From the NCBI GenBank assembly GCA_910588365.1, contig CAJUQS010000097.1:1-26542 (forward strand): 26,542 nt of DNA, read 5' to 3'. Shown here one piece after another: positions 1 through 7,825 of this stretch. Each line of letters opens with the position of its first letter. Within the stretch, counting starts at the first letter, position 1. Source of the stretch: an uncultured Oscillospiraceae bacterium (lineage in GTDB: Bacteria > Bacillota > Clostridia > Oscillospirales > Oscillospiraceae). The notes below the pieces were generated by a model. It saw only the letters and a list, made by a program, of their open reading frames with translations. It had not been told where the DNA came from and made no database searches. The translations under genes were made by a program, and so were the position numbers.

Positions 1-185
1 CGGCGGGCCTTGGTGGTGTTCAGGGCGCAGAACTTGATCTTGTCGCCATAGGTCTCCGCAAAAGCGTGGACGTGGGGCATCAGCGCCGCACAGGGCACGC
101 AGCCGTCGCCATAGAAGTCCACCAGCACCTTGCCCTCGGCCTTAAGGACCTCGGCCTCAAAGGTATTCTTGTCCAGTTCCAGCAT
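1..185 (-). CDS. trxA: Thioredoxin of the glycine reductase system (3' part cut by window edge)
   Basis: The first 61 residues are present and the rest lies beyond position 1. The start is an ATG at 185-183 behind an AGGAGG ribosome site. The active-site motif is G-C-V-P-C at residues 28-32, following V-D-F-Y-G-D, in place of the usual W-C-G-P-C. This altered motif is known from thioredoxins of amino-acid-fermenting clostridia that work with glycine reductase. The gene lies 56 bp downstream of trxB on the same strand, so the two are almost certainly co-transcribed. The likely role is to carry electrons from TrxB to the selenoprotein GrdA. Identity is firm; the exact partner is inferred from context and motif. 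Confidence 0.92.
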   Translation of the reverse strand, partial: MLELDKNTFEAEVLKAEGKVLVDFYGDGCVPCAALMPHVHAFAETYGDKIKFCALNTTKAR

Positions 186-241
186 AAAAGCAACCTCCTA
201 ATGATAAGATAGAGACAGTATACAGCATTTCCAGGGAAAAA

Positions 242-1180
242 TCAATGGTTGCTGACATAGTGCTCGGCCTGCATGGCGGCAATCGCGCCGTCTGCGGCGG
301 CGGTGACCACCTGGCGCAGGCTCTTGACACGGATGTCGCCGGCCGCAAACACGCCGGGGATGCTGGTGTGCATGTTGTCGTCCGTCTTGATGTAGCCGTG
401 CTCCATATCCAGCATACCCTCGAAGAGCTGGGAGTTGGGGTTGTAGCCGATGAAGCCGAACAGACCGAACAGACCGTCGTCCTCGTCCGCCTTCACCTCG
501 GTCAGCTCGCCGGTCTTGGTATTCTTCACCGTCATGGTGCTCAGCAGCTCGTCGCCGTCCACCTTCACCACCACGCTGTCCCACATGAAGGCGATCTTGG
601 GGTTGGCAAAGGCCTTCTCCTGGATGGACTTGGCGGCCCGCAGCTCGTCGCGGCGGTGGATGATGGTCACCTTCCGGGCAAACTTGGTCAGGTACATGGC
701 CTCCTCCACGGCGCTGTCGCCGCCGCCCACCACGTACACCTCAAAGTCCTCAAAGAAGGCGGCGTCGCAGGTGGCGCAGAAGGAGATGCCCTTGCCGGTG
801 AACTTGCCCTCGTTCTCGCAGCCGATGGGCTTGGGGAAGGCGCCGGTGGCGATGATGACGCACTTGGCCTCATACTCGCCCTTGGTCCCCACCAGCTTCT
901 TCACGTCGCCGCTGAGGTCCACGCTCTTAATCACATCGGAGCAGCGCTCGGCGCCGAACTTCTTCGCCTGCTCCGTCATACGGGCAATGAGGCTGGGGCC
1001 GCTCTCGCCCTCCACCATCTGGCCCGGGTAGTTTTCAATTTCATCGGTGATGGCAATCTGGCCGCCATCCTGGCCCTTTTCGATAATCAGGGTGCTCAAA
1101 CGGCTGCGTCCCGCATAGAGGCCGGCAGTCAGACCGGCAGGGCCGCCGCCCAGAATAATAACGTCGTAAACCTTGCTCAT
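242..1180 (-). CDS. trxB: Thioredoxin reductase (NADPH, FAD-dependent)
   Basis: A 312-residue low-molecular-weight thioredoxin reductase, normal length for the family. It reduces thioredoxin with NADPH in the cytoplasm. Visible motifs in order: FAD-binding G-G-G-P-A-G at 11-16, redox-active C-A-T-C at 135-138, NADPH-binding V-G-G-G-D-S-A at 151-157, H-R-R-D at 175-178 (the 2'-phosphate-binding pattern that argues for NADPH), and the second FAD motif G-D-I-R at 281-284. The start at 1180 follows a GGGAGAAG-type ribosome site. It lies 67 bp after grdB, with a GC-rich hairpin between them, and directly before trxA. This points to a role in supplying electrons to glycine reductase. Confidence 0.96.
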   Translation of the reverse strand: MSKVYDVIILGGGPAGLTAGLYAGRSRLSTLIIEKGQDGGQIAITDEIENYPGQMVEGESGPSLIARMTEQAKKFGAERCSDVIKSVDLSGDVKKLVGTKGEYEAKCVIIATGAFPKPIGCENEGKFTGKGISFCATCDAAFFEDFEVYVVGGGDSAVEEAMYLTKFARKVTIIHRRDELRAAKSIQEKAFANPKIAFMWDSVVVKVDGDELLSTMTVKNTKTGELTEVKADEDDGLFGLFGFIGYNPNSQLFEGMLDMEHGYIKTDDNMHTSIPGVFAAGDIRVKSLRQVVTAAADGAIAAMQAEHYVSNH

Positions 1181-1201
1181 AACTCAATACTTCTCCCAGT
1201 A

Positions 1202-1239
1202 CCGGGGGTATGCGCCCCGCAGGGCGCATACCCTCCCGG
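1202..1239 (-). other. Intra-operon hairpin between grdB and trxB
   Basis: A perfect 12-bp inverted repeat (1206-1217 with 1222-1233, 4-base loop), extended by a flanking CCGGG/CCCGG pair. It fills most of the grdB-trxB gap. No T-run follows on the minus strand, so it does not look like a classical intrinsic terminator. It may stabilise mRNA ends, mark a processing site or slow elongation. Confidence 0.6.
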
Positions 1240-1247
1240 CTGAATTA

Positions 1248-2552
1248 TCAGACCTCGAAAATGGTCTGGTCCTCGACCTCGGTGGTCAGAGCCTCCAGGG
1301 CGCGCTCCACCAGCTTGCGGCGGATCGCCTTCTCCTCGTCCATGGTGAGGGCGGGGTTGCCCAGGGGGTGGGGAATGGCAATGGTGGGAACGATACGGTT
1401 CGCGCCCACGGTCATGGAAATGGGGGTAACTGTGCACATATGCACCACAGGGATGCCCGCACGCTCAATCTCTTTAACCATCGTTGCACCGCAACGTGTG
1501 CAGGTACCTCACGTGCTGGTCATGATAACGGCATGAACACCGGCCTTGAGCAGCTTCTGGGCATACTCAGCGGCAAAACCCTTGGCGTTGGCGACGGAGG
1601 TGCCGTTGCCGACGGTGGTATAGAACAGGTTGTGGAGCTTGCCGATCTTGCCTTCCTTCTCCATCTCGCGGAGGATGTCCACGGGCAGGACGCGGTCGGC
1701 GTCGGCGTTGGCGTAGACCGGGTCGTAGCCGCCGTGGGCGGTCTCGTAGGTCTCGGCCGTCAGATCATCCACACCGGCGATGTTGTACTCGCCATAGTGG
1801 GAGGCGGAGGAGGACTCGATGTGGTCGGGGTTGCCCTTGGGGACGATACCGCCGGAGGTGCACAGGGCGATGGTGGCCTTGCTCAGATCCTTGATGGCCT
1901 TGTTGGGAGCCACGCGGTCGAAGGAGGGCATGGGGTACTCGGTGGTGTAGGGCTTGTCGTTGAGCTTGGCGACCAGCATGTCCACCGCGCGCTTGGCGCC
2001 CACTTCCTTCTCGAAGAAGTTGCGGCGGATGCCGTTGGGCATGTAGCCCTCCTCAGCGGAAGCGCCGATCTTCTCGCCCTTCATGATCTTCAGCGCCAGC
2101 TTGGCCATGGCCGGGGCAGCCTTGCGCATACCGGCGGCGCTGTTGGAGGTGGCGACAATGAGGACCTTGTTCTTCAGATCCGCGCCGGGGTTCTCCTCAT
2201 ACATACCCGTCAGGACGGGGATGCCCAGCTCTTCCTGCACGGCGCAGGCGATGGTGGCGCAGGCGTAGCCGTAGCGGCCGGCGTTGAAGGCGGGGCCGGC
2301 GATGAACATGTCGGGCTTCTCAGCCTTGACCCAGTCCATAACCTGCTTCTTGGCGTCAGCCTCGTGCTCGGCGAAATAGGAGTCGCCGCAGACGATCGTC
2401 TTGACGATCTCGGCCTCACCCTTCCAGGCCTTGTTGAACGCATCGCCGGGGCCGACAATGCCTTCCTTCAGCTCGGGGGCCACATGGGCCATCTCCTCGC
2501 CGCCGATGCCGGCGAAGAACTGGTTGATATAGTGTACAACTTTAAAGCTCAT
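1248..2552 (-). CDS. grdB: Glycine reductase component B, selenoprotein subunit (in-frame UGA = Sec348)
   Basis: This is one gene read through an in-frame TGA at 1511-1509, giving 434 residues, the usual size for GrdB. The frame runs T-S-T, UGA, then G-T-C-T-R-C-G-A-T-M with no gap, and both sides match GrdB. The N-terminus (H-Y-I-N-Q-F-F-A-G-I-G-G-E-E) is typical. GrdB binds glycine with the pyruvoyl subunit from GrdE and passes the carboxymethyl group to the selenium of GrdA. The start at 2552 has an AGGAGG site 9 bases upstream, 32 bp after grdE. A small hairpin just after the UGA could be the SECIS element. The sarcosine and betaine paralogues (GrdF, GrdH) also carry Sec; the glycine riboswitch and grdX favour GrdB. 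Confidence 0.95.
1482..1511 (-). promoter_or_regulatory. Candidate bacterial SECIS element in grdB
   Basis: Directly downstream of the UGA codon (1511-1509), the minus strand can fold CGTTGC-GGT-GCAACG (1496-1491 with 1487-1482), starting about 13 bases after the UGA. Bacterial SelB-binding hairpins lie in this position inside the coding sequence and often have a GGU loop element, as seen here. The stem is short, so assignment rests on position, loop bases and the obvious need for a SECIS. Confidence 0.55.
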
Positions 2553-2584
2553 AACTTGTGTTTCCTCCTTTCCTTCGATTTCAA

Positions 2585-3883
2585 TTATCGTGCGCTCAGG
2601 CGGTTGAAGCCCATCTCATTGGTGGCGCCGGTGATAACCTGCAGCTCCGCCTCAATGGTGCCGTCCTCACGCAGGGACCCGGCGTGACCGCCGGCGATGA
2701 CATCCACATAGTCCAGGGTGCCGATGACCTTGTCCATCTTGGGCAGGATGATGACCTCGTTGGCATTGCCGCCGGTGACAACGGCGTCGGCCAGGGGGTC
2801 GGCATCCGCCAGGGACTGGCTCTTGCCGTCCTGACCGGCGTACTCGTCGGTGATGATGACGGTCTTCACGCCCTGGAGCTCGATCTTCTTGCAGTTCATG
2901 ATGAGGTCCGTGTCCGGGTTGCCGAAGCCCTCCTGGCTGACCAGCGCGCCGTCCAGATCCAGCAGGCGGCAGAGCTTGGACGTCCAGTCGGAGGAGCGCT
3001 GCTTGTCGGCCAGATACACGTTCTCATTGGTGATGATGTTGCAGACGTAGTTGAGTGTCTTGCCGTGGGCCGCGAACAGGTTGGCCACCACGGGGTTGTT
3101 CTGGTGGTGATAGGTGGTGTTCTTGTCGCAGGCGGACACGCAGTTGCCGCTGATGATGGCGCCGTCCATGGTCTCGGTGGGGTTGATGATGGTGGTCAGG
3201 CTGCGCTTGGCATCCACGCCGTAGACGTAGGTGTCGTGGAGCAGGCCCTGGCTCTGCAGCATGTGGACGTAGGCCACCCGGGGAAGGTTGGGCAGCTTCT
3301 CGATGCCCTCCTTGATGCCGTAGGTCTCAAACTCCGCGGTCTCGTCGGGGGTGACGCTGCGGCCCAGCTCGCCGATATAGGTGGCGGCCCGGAGACCCGC
3401 GATGCGCACCGCGTGCTCATACTCGTGCTTGTGGTCCTGATAGCCCTCGTTGGGCTCGGCGACCACGACCAGGTTGATGAGCTTGGAGAACGGGGTGTAG
3501 TCCGCGCCGGGGCCAGACATGTCGATGATGCCCTCCTGGAAGCCCACGATCTTGCCGGCGGTGACCACGGCCATGCCGCGCAGGACGTGGGTCTTGCCGC
3601 TGCCCACGGTCTCCACCTTGCTGATGACGCCGGGGAACACGCCGCCGGGGCCCTCAACCTTCACCCGGGGCTCGATGACGTCCTTAACGGGGGTGATACG
3701 GACGCTCTCGCCGGGCTTGGCGATGTCGAAGCCGAAATCCTTGACCCATGCCTTGACGTCGTCATCCTCATACAGATAGGCCTTGACGGCGTCGGGGTCA
3801 ACATACAGGGTACCGTTTTCTACCTTGCATTCCTTTGAAAACTGGATATCTTTGATCTGGATATAGCCCAGTTCCAATTTCAA
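2585..3883 (-). CDS. grdE: Glycine reductase component B proprotein (pyruvoyl-forming)
   Basis: GrdE is cleaved autocatalytically into two subunits, the new N-terminal cysteine becoming a pyruvoyl group that forms a Schiff base with glycine. I choose the TTG at 3883 as the start, giving 432 residues beginning M-K-L-E-L-G as in known GrdE proteins. An AGGAGGAGGTG ribosome site lies just upstream at about 3890-3900. A GTG at 3892 would add three residues but overlaps that site. The cleavage motif G-N-C-V-S-A-C-D is visible, with the reactive Cys near residue 248. The gene follows grdX by 24 bp and precedes grdB by 32 bp. Confidence 0.94.
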   Translation of the reverse strand: MKLELGYIQIKDIQFSKECKVENGTLYVDPDAVKAYLYEDDDVKAWVKDFGFDIAKPGESVRITPVKDVIEPRVKVEGPGGVFPGVISKVETVGSGKTHVLRGMAVVTAGKIVGFQEGIIDMSGPGADYTPFSKLINLVVVAEPNEGYQDHKHEYEHAVRIAGLRAATYIGELGRSVTPDETAEFETYGIKEGIEKLPNLPRVAYVHMLQSQGLLHDTYVYGVDAKRSLTTIINPTETMDGAIISGNCVSACDKNTTYHHQNNPVVANLFAAHGKTLNYVCNIITNENVYLADKQRSSDWTSKLCRLLDLDGALVSQEGFGNPDTDLIMNCKKIELQGVKTVIITDEYAGQDGKSQSLADADPLADAVVTGGNANEVIILPKMDKVIGTLDYVDVIAGGHAGSLREDGTIEAELQVITGATNEMGFNRLSAR

Positions 3884-3907
3884 AGTGAACACCTCCTCCT
3901 CATGAAA

Positions 3908-4327
3908 TTATTTACTAAGACCTGCCGCAGCGTCAAAACCGATGGCGCCGCACAGCAGGGTATAGTCGATGAGCTGAAAATCCCGCAGCACCCGCTCCGG
4001 AAGCTCGCGCACAATGGGCTTGAACTTGTCGAAGACGGCGATGGCGTTGGCCATCAGCTCGGCGTGCTGTTCGTCGAACCCGTGGGGCTCCATGGAAACG
4101 ATCAGGGACTTGTAAGGCGTCTCGTTGGGCTTGACGCTGCCGGCCAGGGGGTGGGTGTACAGGGTGCGGCCGGCGTAGACCAGATCCCGCGCCTCCACCA
4201 GAATCTCACGGAAGGACCGCTCCGGCTCGAACCGGATGGTGTAGTGCCCGCGGCCCTCCATGCACTGGCGCACCAGCGGGTTGTTGGTCAGAATGAGATA
4301 GTCTCTCGGATTGCCCAGGGTGCCCAT
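3908..4327 (-). CDS. grdX: GrdX family protein
   Basis: A 139-residue protein starting M-G-T-L-G-N-P-R-D-Y-L-I-L-T-N-N-P. The Y-L-I-L-T-N-N-P-L-V beginning and the place directly before grdE identify the GrdX family. Its biochemical function is not known, although it is found almost only at the head of glycine, sarcosine or betaine reductase operons. The start at 4327 sits behind GGAAGGAGGGGG. The frame is open further upstream to 4573, but that would run through the riboswitch and its terminator, so a longer protein is rejected. This is the first gene of the riboswitch-controlled operon. Confidence 0.88.
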   Translation of the reverse strand: MGTLGNPRDYLILTNNPLVRQCMEGRGHYTIRFEPERSFREILVEARDLVYAGRTLYTHPLAGSVKPNETPYKSLIVSMEPHGFDEQHAELMANAIAVFDKFKPIVRELPERVLRDFQLIDYTLLCGAIGFDAAAGLSK

Positions 4328-4354
4328 TTCCCCCTCCTTCCCTCTTCTGCGGAT

Positions 4355-4396
4355 GCAAAAAGAGCAAGGCAAATCAAAAATCCTGTGCCTTGCTCT
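4355..4396 (-). terminator. Riboswitch expression-platform terminator before grdX
   Basis: Eleven-base perfect stem AGAGCAAGGCA (4396-4386) with TGCCTTGCTCT (4371-4361), followed by TTTT into GC. Its 5' arm overlaps the CAGAG that closes P1 of the second glycine aptamer (4397-4393), so aptamer folding and terminator folding compete. This layout predicts that glycine switches the grd operon on. Confidence 0.88.
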
Positions 4397-4561
4397 GTCT
4401 CCAGCCTGAGAGATTCCCCGCCGCGGCGGGTTGCTCCTTCGGCGCTTTCGCTCTCCAGAGGGTTGTCGGTTCCCGGTCTGTTTGCCTGAGATCTTCACGC
4501 CGGGGCTGGCATCCCCGCCGCTTATTCCTTCGGCCCCGCCCGAAGCGGGTCTCCCGAGAAC
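4393..4561 (-). promoter_or_regulatory. Tandem glycine riboswitch (two aptamers)
   Basis: Two glycine aptamers in series on the minus strand. Aptamer 1 spans about 4561-4469, closed by GTTCTCGG with CCGGGAAC, and contains GCCGAAGGAATAAG and ATCTCAGGCAAACAGAC. A 7-8 base linker follows. Aptamer 2 spans about 4460-4393, closed by CTCTG with CAGAG, and contains GCCGAAGGAGCAA and AATCTCTCAGGC. These are the conserved core strings of the gcvT-type glycine riboswitch. It leads into a terminator and then grdX, fitting substrate induction of glycine reductase. Confidence 0.93.
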
Positions 4562-4617
4562 TTCATCCAACAATATTCACAATATCCGGCGCCGCCCTGC
4601 GGGCCGGAACTGTCTCT

Positions 4618-4666
4618 ATTTTACGTGGAAACCGGCAATTATACAAGGAAAAAAGCAAAATATATG
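4618..4666 (-). promoter_or_regulatory. Candidate promoter(s) of the grd operon
   Basis: On the minus strand a perfect TATAAT lies at 4643-4638, with only a weak -35 (CATATA, 17-base spacer). A second possibility is TTGTAT, 17 bases, TAAAAT (4623-4618). Either would start transcription 40-75 bases before the first aptamer. The sequence cannot decide which is used, and a LysR activator would tolerate a weak -35. Confidence 0.5.
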
Positions 4667-4720
4667 AAATTGTAATATAGCGCCGCAAATAGACGTTTTC
4701 TATAAATTACATCCGCCGGC

Positions 4721-5641
4721 TCACGTCTTTCCCCGGCTCCCATAGAAGCCGGCGGCGTAGTCGTAAAACGCCTGGGCAATGGGGGACAGGATGCTGTTTT
4801 TGTGCCGCACCAGGTAAAGCTTCCGCCGCAGCTTCACACTGTCGAAGTTGAAGGCCAGCAGCTTCCTGAACTGGCAGTAGTCCTCGCAGGCGCTGCGGGA
4901 GAGGACCGCGATGCCCAGCCCCTCGCTGACCATCTGCTTGATGGACTCGGTGGAGCGGACCTCCACGGCGATCTGGATATCCTGGACGTTGACCCCCATC
5001 TCCTTGAGGAAGCTCTCCGTCTCCAGCCGGGTGCCGCTGCCGGGCTCCCGGGAGATGAAGGGCTCCCGGGTGATCTGCCGGACGGGGAAGCCGGTGGACT
5101 GGTAGGCCTGGTACTGGGGGGTGTTGGGGGTGATGATCACCAGCCGGTCCTCCGCCAGGGGCTGGTAGACGCACTTGGGCAGGTTGATGACCGTCCCGGT
5201 GAAGCCGATCTCCGCCTTCCGCCCGGCCACCCGCTCGGCCACCTCGGTACTGTCGAGAACCTGGAGGCTGAAGCTCACGTCCGGATAGTCGGCGCGGAAG
5301 CCCTGGATGAGCTTGGGCAGGTAGTACTGCCCCGGGATGGTGGAGGCGGCCACGGTGACGGTCCCCCGCATGTCGTTGGAGAAGGCCTTGATGGCCTGGA
5401 CCGCGCTGGCGCGCAGGCGCAGAATCTCCTTGGCGTAGTCGTAGAGCAGGTTCCCCGCGTCGGAGGGATAGATCTCCTTGGTGGTGCGCACCAGCAGCTT
5501 GATGTTCAGCTTCCGCTCCAGGGCGGACACGTGGGCGCTGATGGTGGGCTGGGTCAGGTACAGCGACTCGGCGGCCCGGGAGAAGCTCCCCCGGTCCACC
5601 ACCGCCACAAAGGCCTCCAGCTCCTTGATGTCAATATCCAT
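4721..5641 (-). CDS. LysR-family transcriptional regulator, selenium-metabolism associated
   Basis: A 306-residue LysR protein. Residues 1-62 form the winged helix-turn-helix (E-L-E-A-F-V-A-V-V-D-R-G-S-F-S-R-A-A, then L-T-Q-P-T-I-S-A-H-V). The rest is a substrate-binding-type effector domain (R-G-T-V-T-V-A-A-S-T-I-P-G-Q-Y-Y-L-P). It lies between tRNA-Sec and the grd operon, matching a LysR group repeatedly found with selenoprotein genes. Its effector is unknown. The start at 5641 follows GGGGAGCTT. Only 33 bp separate the start from the T-run of the tRNA-Sec terminator, with no promoter visible there, so transcription may come from read-through. A role in controlling grd or sel genes is an inference from position. 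Confidence 0.85.
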   Translation of the reverse strand: MDIDIKELEAFVAVVDRGSFSRAAESLYLTQPTISAHVSALERKLNIKLLVRTTKEIYPSDAGNLLYDYAKEILRLRASAVQAIKAFSNDMRGTVTVAASTIPGQYYLPKLIQGFRADYPDVSFSLQVLDSTEVAERVAGRKAEIGFTGTVINLPKCVYQPLAEDRLVIITPNTPQYQAYQSTGFPVRQITREPFISREPGSGTRLETESFLKEMGVNVQDIQIAVEVRSTESIKQMVSEGLGIAVLSRSACEDYCQFRKLLAFNFDSVKLRRKLYLVRHKNSILSPIAQAFYDYAAGFYGSRGKT

Positions 5642-5674
5642 AAGCTCCCCTTTTCCTCTGTCTGCCGCAGCGCG

Positions 5675-5713
5675 AAAAAGTCCGGCGGCGCGTTTCTCTG
5701 CGCGCCGCCGGAC
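5675..5713 (-). terminator. Intrinsic terminator after tRNA-Sec
   Basis: Thirteen-bp perfect GC-rich stem (5713-5701 with 5692-5680), 8-base loop, followed by TTTTT on the minus strand (5679-5675). It begins three bases after the encoded CCA of the tRNA. Confidence 0.9.
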
Positions 5714-5715
5714 TC

Positions 5716-5812
5716 TGGCGGGAATATGTGGGAATCGAACCCACCTAAGAGGCTACTAACCCCTATCACTGGTTTTGAAGACCAGGGGGCACACCAGCAC
5801 CCGTCTACTCCC
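5716..5812 (-). tRNA. selC: tRNA-Sec (anticodon UCA), CCA encoded
   Basis: A 97-nt gene including CCA, unusually long as expected for tRNA-Sec. Features seen: 8-base acceptor arm GGGAGTAG facing ATATTCCC with G discriminator and CCA; 6-bp D stem with a 4-base loop (GGGTGC-TGGT-GTGCCC); anticodon stem CTGGT/ACCAG with loop CTTCAAA, so anticodon TCA; long variable arm AGGGG/CCTCT; T arm GTGGG-TTCGATT-CCCAC. Seven of eight acceptor pairs form (one G-U), and the eighth is a G-A mismatch next to the T stem. It reads the UGA in grdB with SelB. Confidence 0.95.
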
Positions 5813-5824
5813 ATTTGCGGCGCA

Positions 5825-5853
5825 ATTTTACCATATTCTCGCTGAGAAAGCAA
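5825..5853 (-). promoter_or_regulatory. Promoter of tRNA-Sec
   Basis: TTGCTT (5853-5848), 17-base spacer, TAAAAT (5830-5825) on the minus strand. It ends 12 bases before the first base of the tRNA, which leaves a very short 5' leader. Confidence 0.7.
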
Positions 5854-5875
5854 TCAGAATTTTTTGATATCCAAA

Positions 5876-5902
5876 TTTTCGATGAATAGCATCCATCGAA
5901 AA
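5876..5902 (-). terminator. Hairpin just downstream of selB
   Basis: Nine-bp stem TTTTCGATG/CATCGAAAA (5902-5894 with 5884-5876), beginning 4 bp after the selB stop. The run after it (TTTGG) is weak, so termination is likely partial. It separates selAB from the tRNA promoter. Confidence 0.5.
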
Positions 5903-5905
5903 CCG

Positions 5906-7825
5906 CTATAAACTGCCATAGGCCGGCCCCGGCCGCCGGAGATCCCCCTCTTTTTTGAGGATCTTGTTCTTGTCGTAGTACTCCAGCACCGCCAGGGCGT
6001 ACTTCCGGGAGGTACCCAGCATGTCCCGGAACTGGGCCAGGGTCAGCTCCGGCTGGGAGGCGAAGTGCTCCGCCGTCCGGCGGGACACGTCCTCGTAGAC
6101 CTCCCGGTGGACGCAGATCTGGGGCGTGAGCATCACCAGCCCGCCGCCGGAGACCAGGCTCTCCACCACCTGCTTGCAGTCCACCTGCTCCTTGGCCTCG
6201 AACATGCCGTAGATCTCGTCCAGGCCCGGCGTCTCCAGCCCCGCCTTCCGGTAGGTTTGCAGGATGCGGTCGCGGATATTGCTCTGCCGCTTGGTCAGGT
6301 GGACCGCGAAGTCCGCCAGGGCGTACCGGTCCGCCACCGCCCGGATCTTCCCCTCGTGGGCCAGGGCCGCCAGCAAAGCGTCCGAAACCGCCTGCTCTGT
6401 GTTCCCCAGCAGCTTCTGGCGCAGCTCCGCCACCTTCATCCCGGCGTGGAGGGGATTCTGCCTGTGGTACTGCTCCAGCAGGCCCCGGCAGCTGTCCCAC
6501 AGCTTGTCGAAGACGCTGCCCGCCAGATACCGCCCTGGCAGGGGCTCCAGCAGGCTCCCGGCGGCGGCGAGGCCGCCCAGCTCCTCCGCCAGCTCCCCGG
6601 CCTCCCGGCTCAGCCCCTTGGCCAGCTTCTCCAGCGAGGGCAGGGTCCAGCCCTGCTCGGCCACGGTTTGCAGCAGCTTCTGGTCCCCGCTCCCGCTCTC
6701 CCGGATGGCCAGGGACTCCAGGACCCGCCCGTCTCCCCGCTTGTGCCGCTGGGGGCAGTCGTCCAGCACCACGCCGCCGCCGATGGTCTCCAGGGGGGAG
6801 TAGAAGCGGACCACAAACCGGTCGCCGCACTTGGCGGCCAGCTCCTCGGTCATCCGCAGCTGGGCATAGCAGCTCTCCCCGGGCTGAAGGGCGTCCCGGT
6901 CCAGCAGCACCACCTTGCTCAGGCGCACGGAGGAGCCATGGTAGAGGTGGACCTGGCTGCCGGTGAGGATGGTCCGCTGGGAATTTTTCAGATTTTGCAG
7001 GCGCACGTCCAGCATCAGGCTCCTGCGCACCGTGTCGGGCCTGGCGATGGTGTCCCCCCGGGCCAGATCCGCCTTCCGGGTGCCCGCCAGATTCACCGCC
7101 ACCCGCTGTCCGGCAAAGGCGGTGGGAACGTCCCTGCCGTGGACCTGGAGGTTGCGCACCCGGGCCTGGAAGCCGGTGGGCAGCACCTCCGCCATGTCCC
7201 CCACGGCCACCGCCCCCTCGATGAGGGTGCCGGTGACCACGGTGCCGAAGCCGTCCACGGAGAACACCCGGTCAATGGGCAGGCGGAAGGGGATGCGGAG
7301 GTTCTTCTCCGACGCCTGCCGCACCAGCTCCGCCAGCTTCTCCCGCAGCTCGGCGATCCCCTGGCCGGTGTAGGCGGAGACGGTATAGACGGGCTTGCCG
7401 GCCAGGAAGGTGCCCTCGGTCTGGGCCTTCACGTCTTCCCTGACCATCTCCACCCACTCCTCGTCCACCATGTCGCACTTGGTAATCACCACCAGCCCGT
7501 CCCGGATGCCCAGCAGGGAGAGGATGCCCAAATGCTCCACCGTCTGGGGCATGAACCCCTCGTCGGCGGCTACCACCAGCATGGCCAGATCGATGCCGCC
7601 GGCCCCGGCCAGCATGTTCTTGATAAATTTCTCGTGGCCGGGCACGTCCACGATGCCCGCCTGGGTGCCGTCGGGGAAGTCCAGGTGGGCGAAGCCCAGC
7701 TCGATGGTGATGCCCCGCTTCTTCTCCTCCACCAGCCGGTCCGTGTCGATGCCCGTCAGGGCCTTCACCAGCAATGTCTTGCCGTGGTCCACGTGGCCGG
7801 CGGTGCCAATAATCACATGCTTCAC
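5906..7825 (-). CDS. selB: Selenocysteine-specific elongation factor SelB
   Basis: A 639-residue protein, close to the family's 610-640. It is a GTPase that carries Sec-tRNA to UGA codons marked by a SECIS hairpin. G1 is G-T-A-G-H-V-D-H-G-K-T at 7-17, followed by switch region R-G-I-T-I-E-L-G-F-A, G3 D-V-P-G-H-E-K-F and G4 T-K-C-D. EF-Tu-like domains II and III follow, then the C-terminal winged-helix repeats that bind SECIS RNA. The start is GTG at 7825, which overlaps the selA stop in GTGA and has GGAGGTG six bases upstream. A longer open frame reaching into selA is not used. It is translationally coupled to selA. Confidence 0.96.
   Translation of the reverse strand: MKHVIIGTAGHVDHGKTLLVKALTGIDTDRLVEEKKRGITIELGFAHLDFPDGTQAGIVDVPGHEKFIKNMLAGAGGIDLAMLVVAADEGFMPQTVEHLGILSLLGIRDGLVVITKCDMVDEEWVEMVREDVKAQTEGTFLAGKPVYTVSAYTGQGIAELREKLAELVRQASEKNLRIPFRLPIDRVFSVDGFGTVVTGTLIEGAVAVGDMAEVLPTGFQARVRNLQVHGRDVPTAFAGQRVAVNLAGTRKADLARGDTIARPDTVRRSLMLDVRLQNLKNSQRTILTGSQVHLYHGSSVRLSKVVLLDRDALQPGESCYAQLRMTEELAAKCGDRFVVRFYSPLETIGGGVVLDDCPQRHKRGDGRVLESLAIRESGSGDQKLLQTVAEQGWTLPSLEKLAKGLSREAGELAEELGGLAAAGSLLEPLPGRYLAGSVFDKLWDSCRGLLEQYHRQNPLHAGMKVAELRQKLLGNTEQAVSDALLAALAHEGKIRAVADRYALADFAVHLTKRQSNIRDRILQTYRKAGLETPGLDEIYGMFEAKEQVDCKQVVESLVSGGGLVMLTPQICVHREVYEDVSRRTAEHFASQPELTLAQFRDMLGTSRKYALAVLEYYDKNKILKKEGDLRRPGPAYGSL

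Noticed and set aside
1248..1511. grdB as a broken gene (nonsense mutation)
   Set aside because: The UGA is at the conserved Sec position and the window encodes SelA, SelB and tRNA-Sec.
4328..4573. Upstream extension of the grdX reading frame
   Set aside because: It would translate both riboswitch aptamers and the terminator; the ATG at 4327 has a strong ribosome site and matches GrdX proteins.
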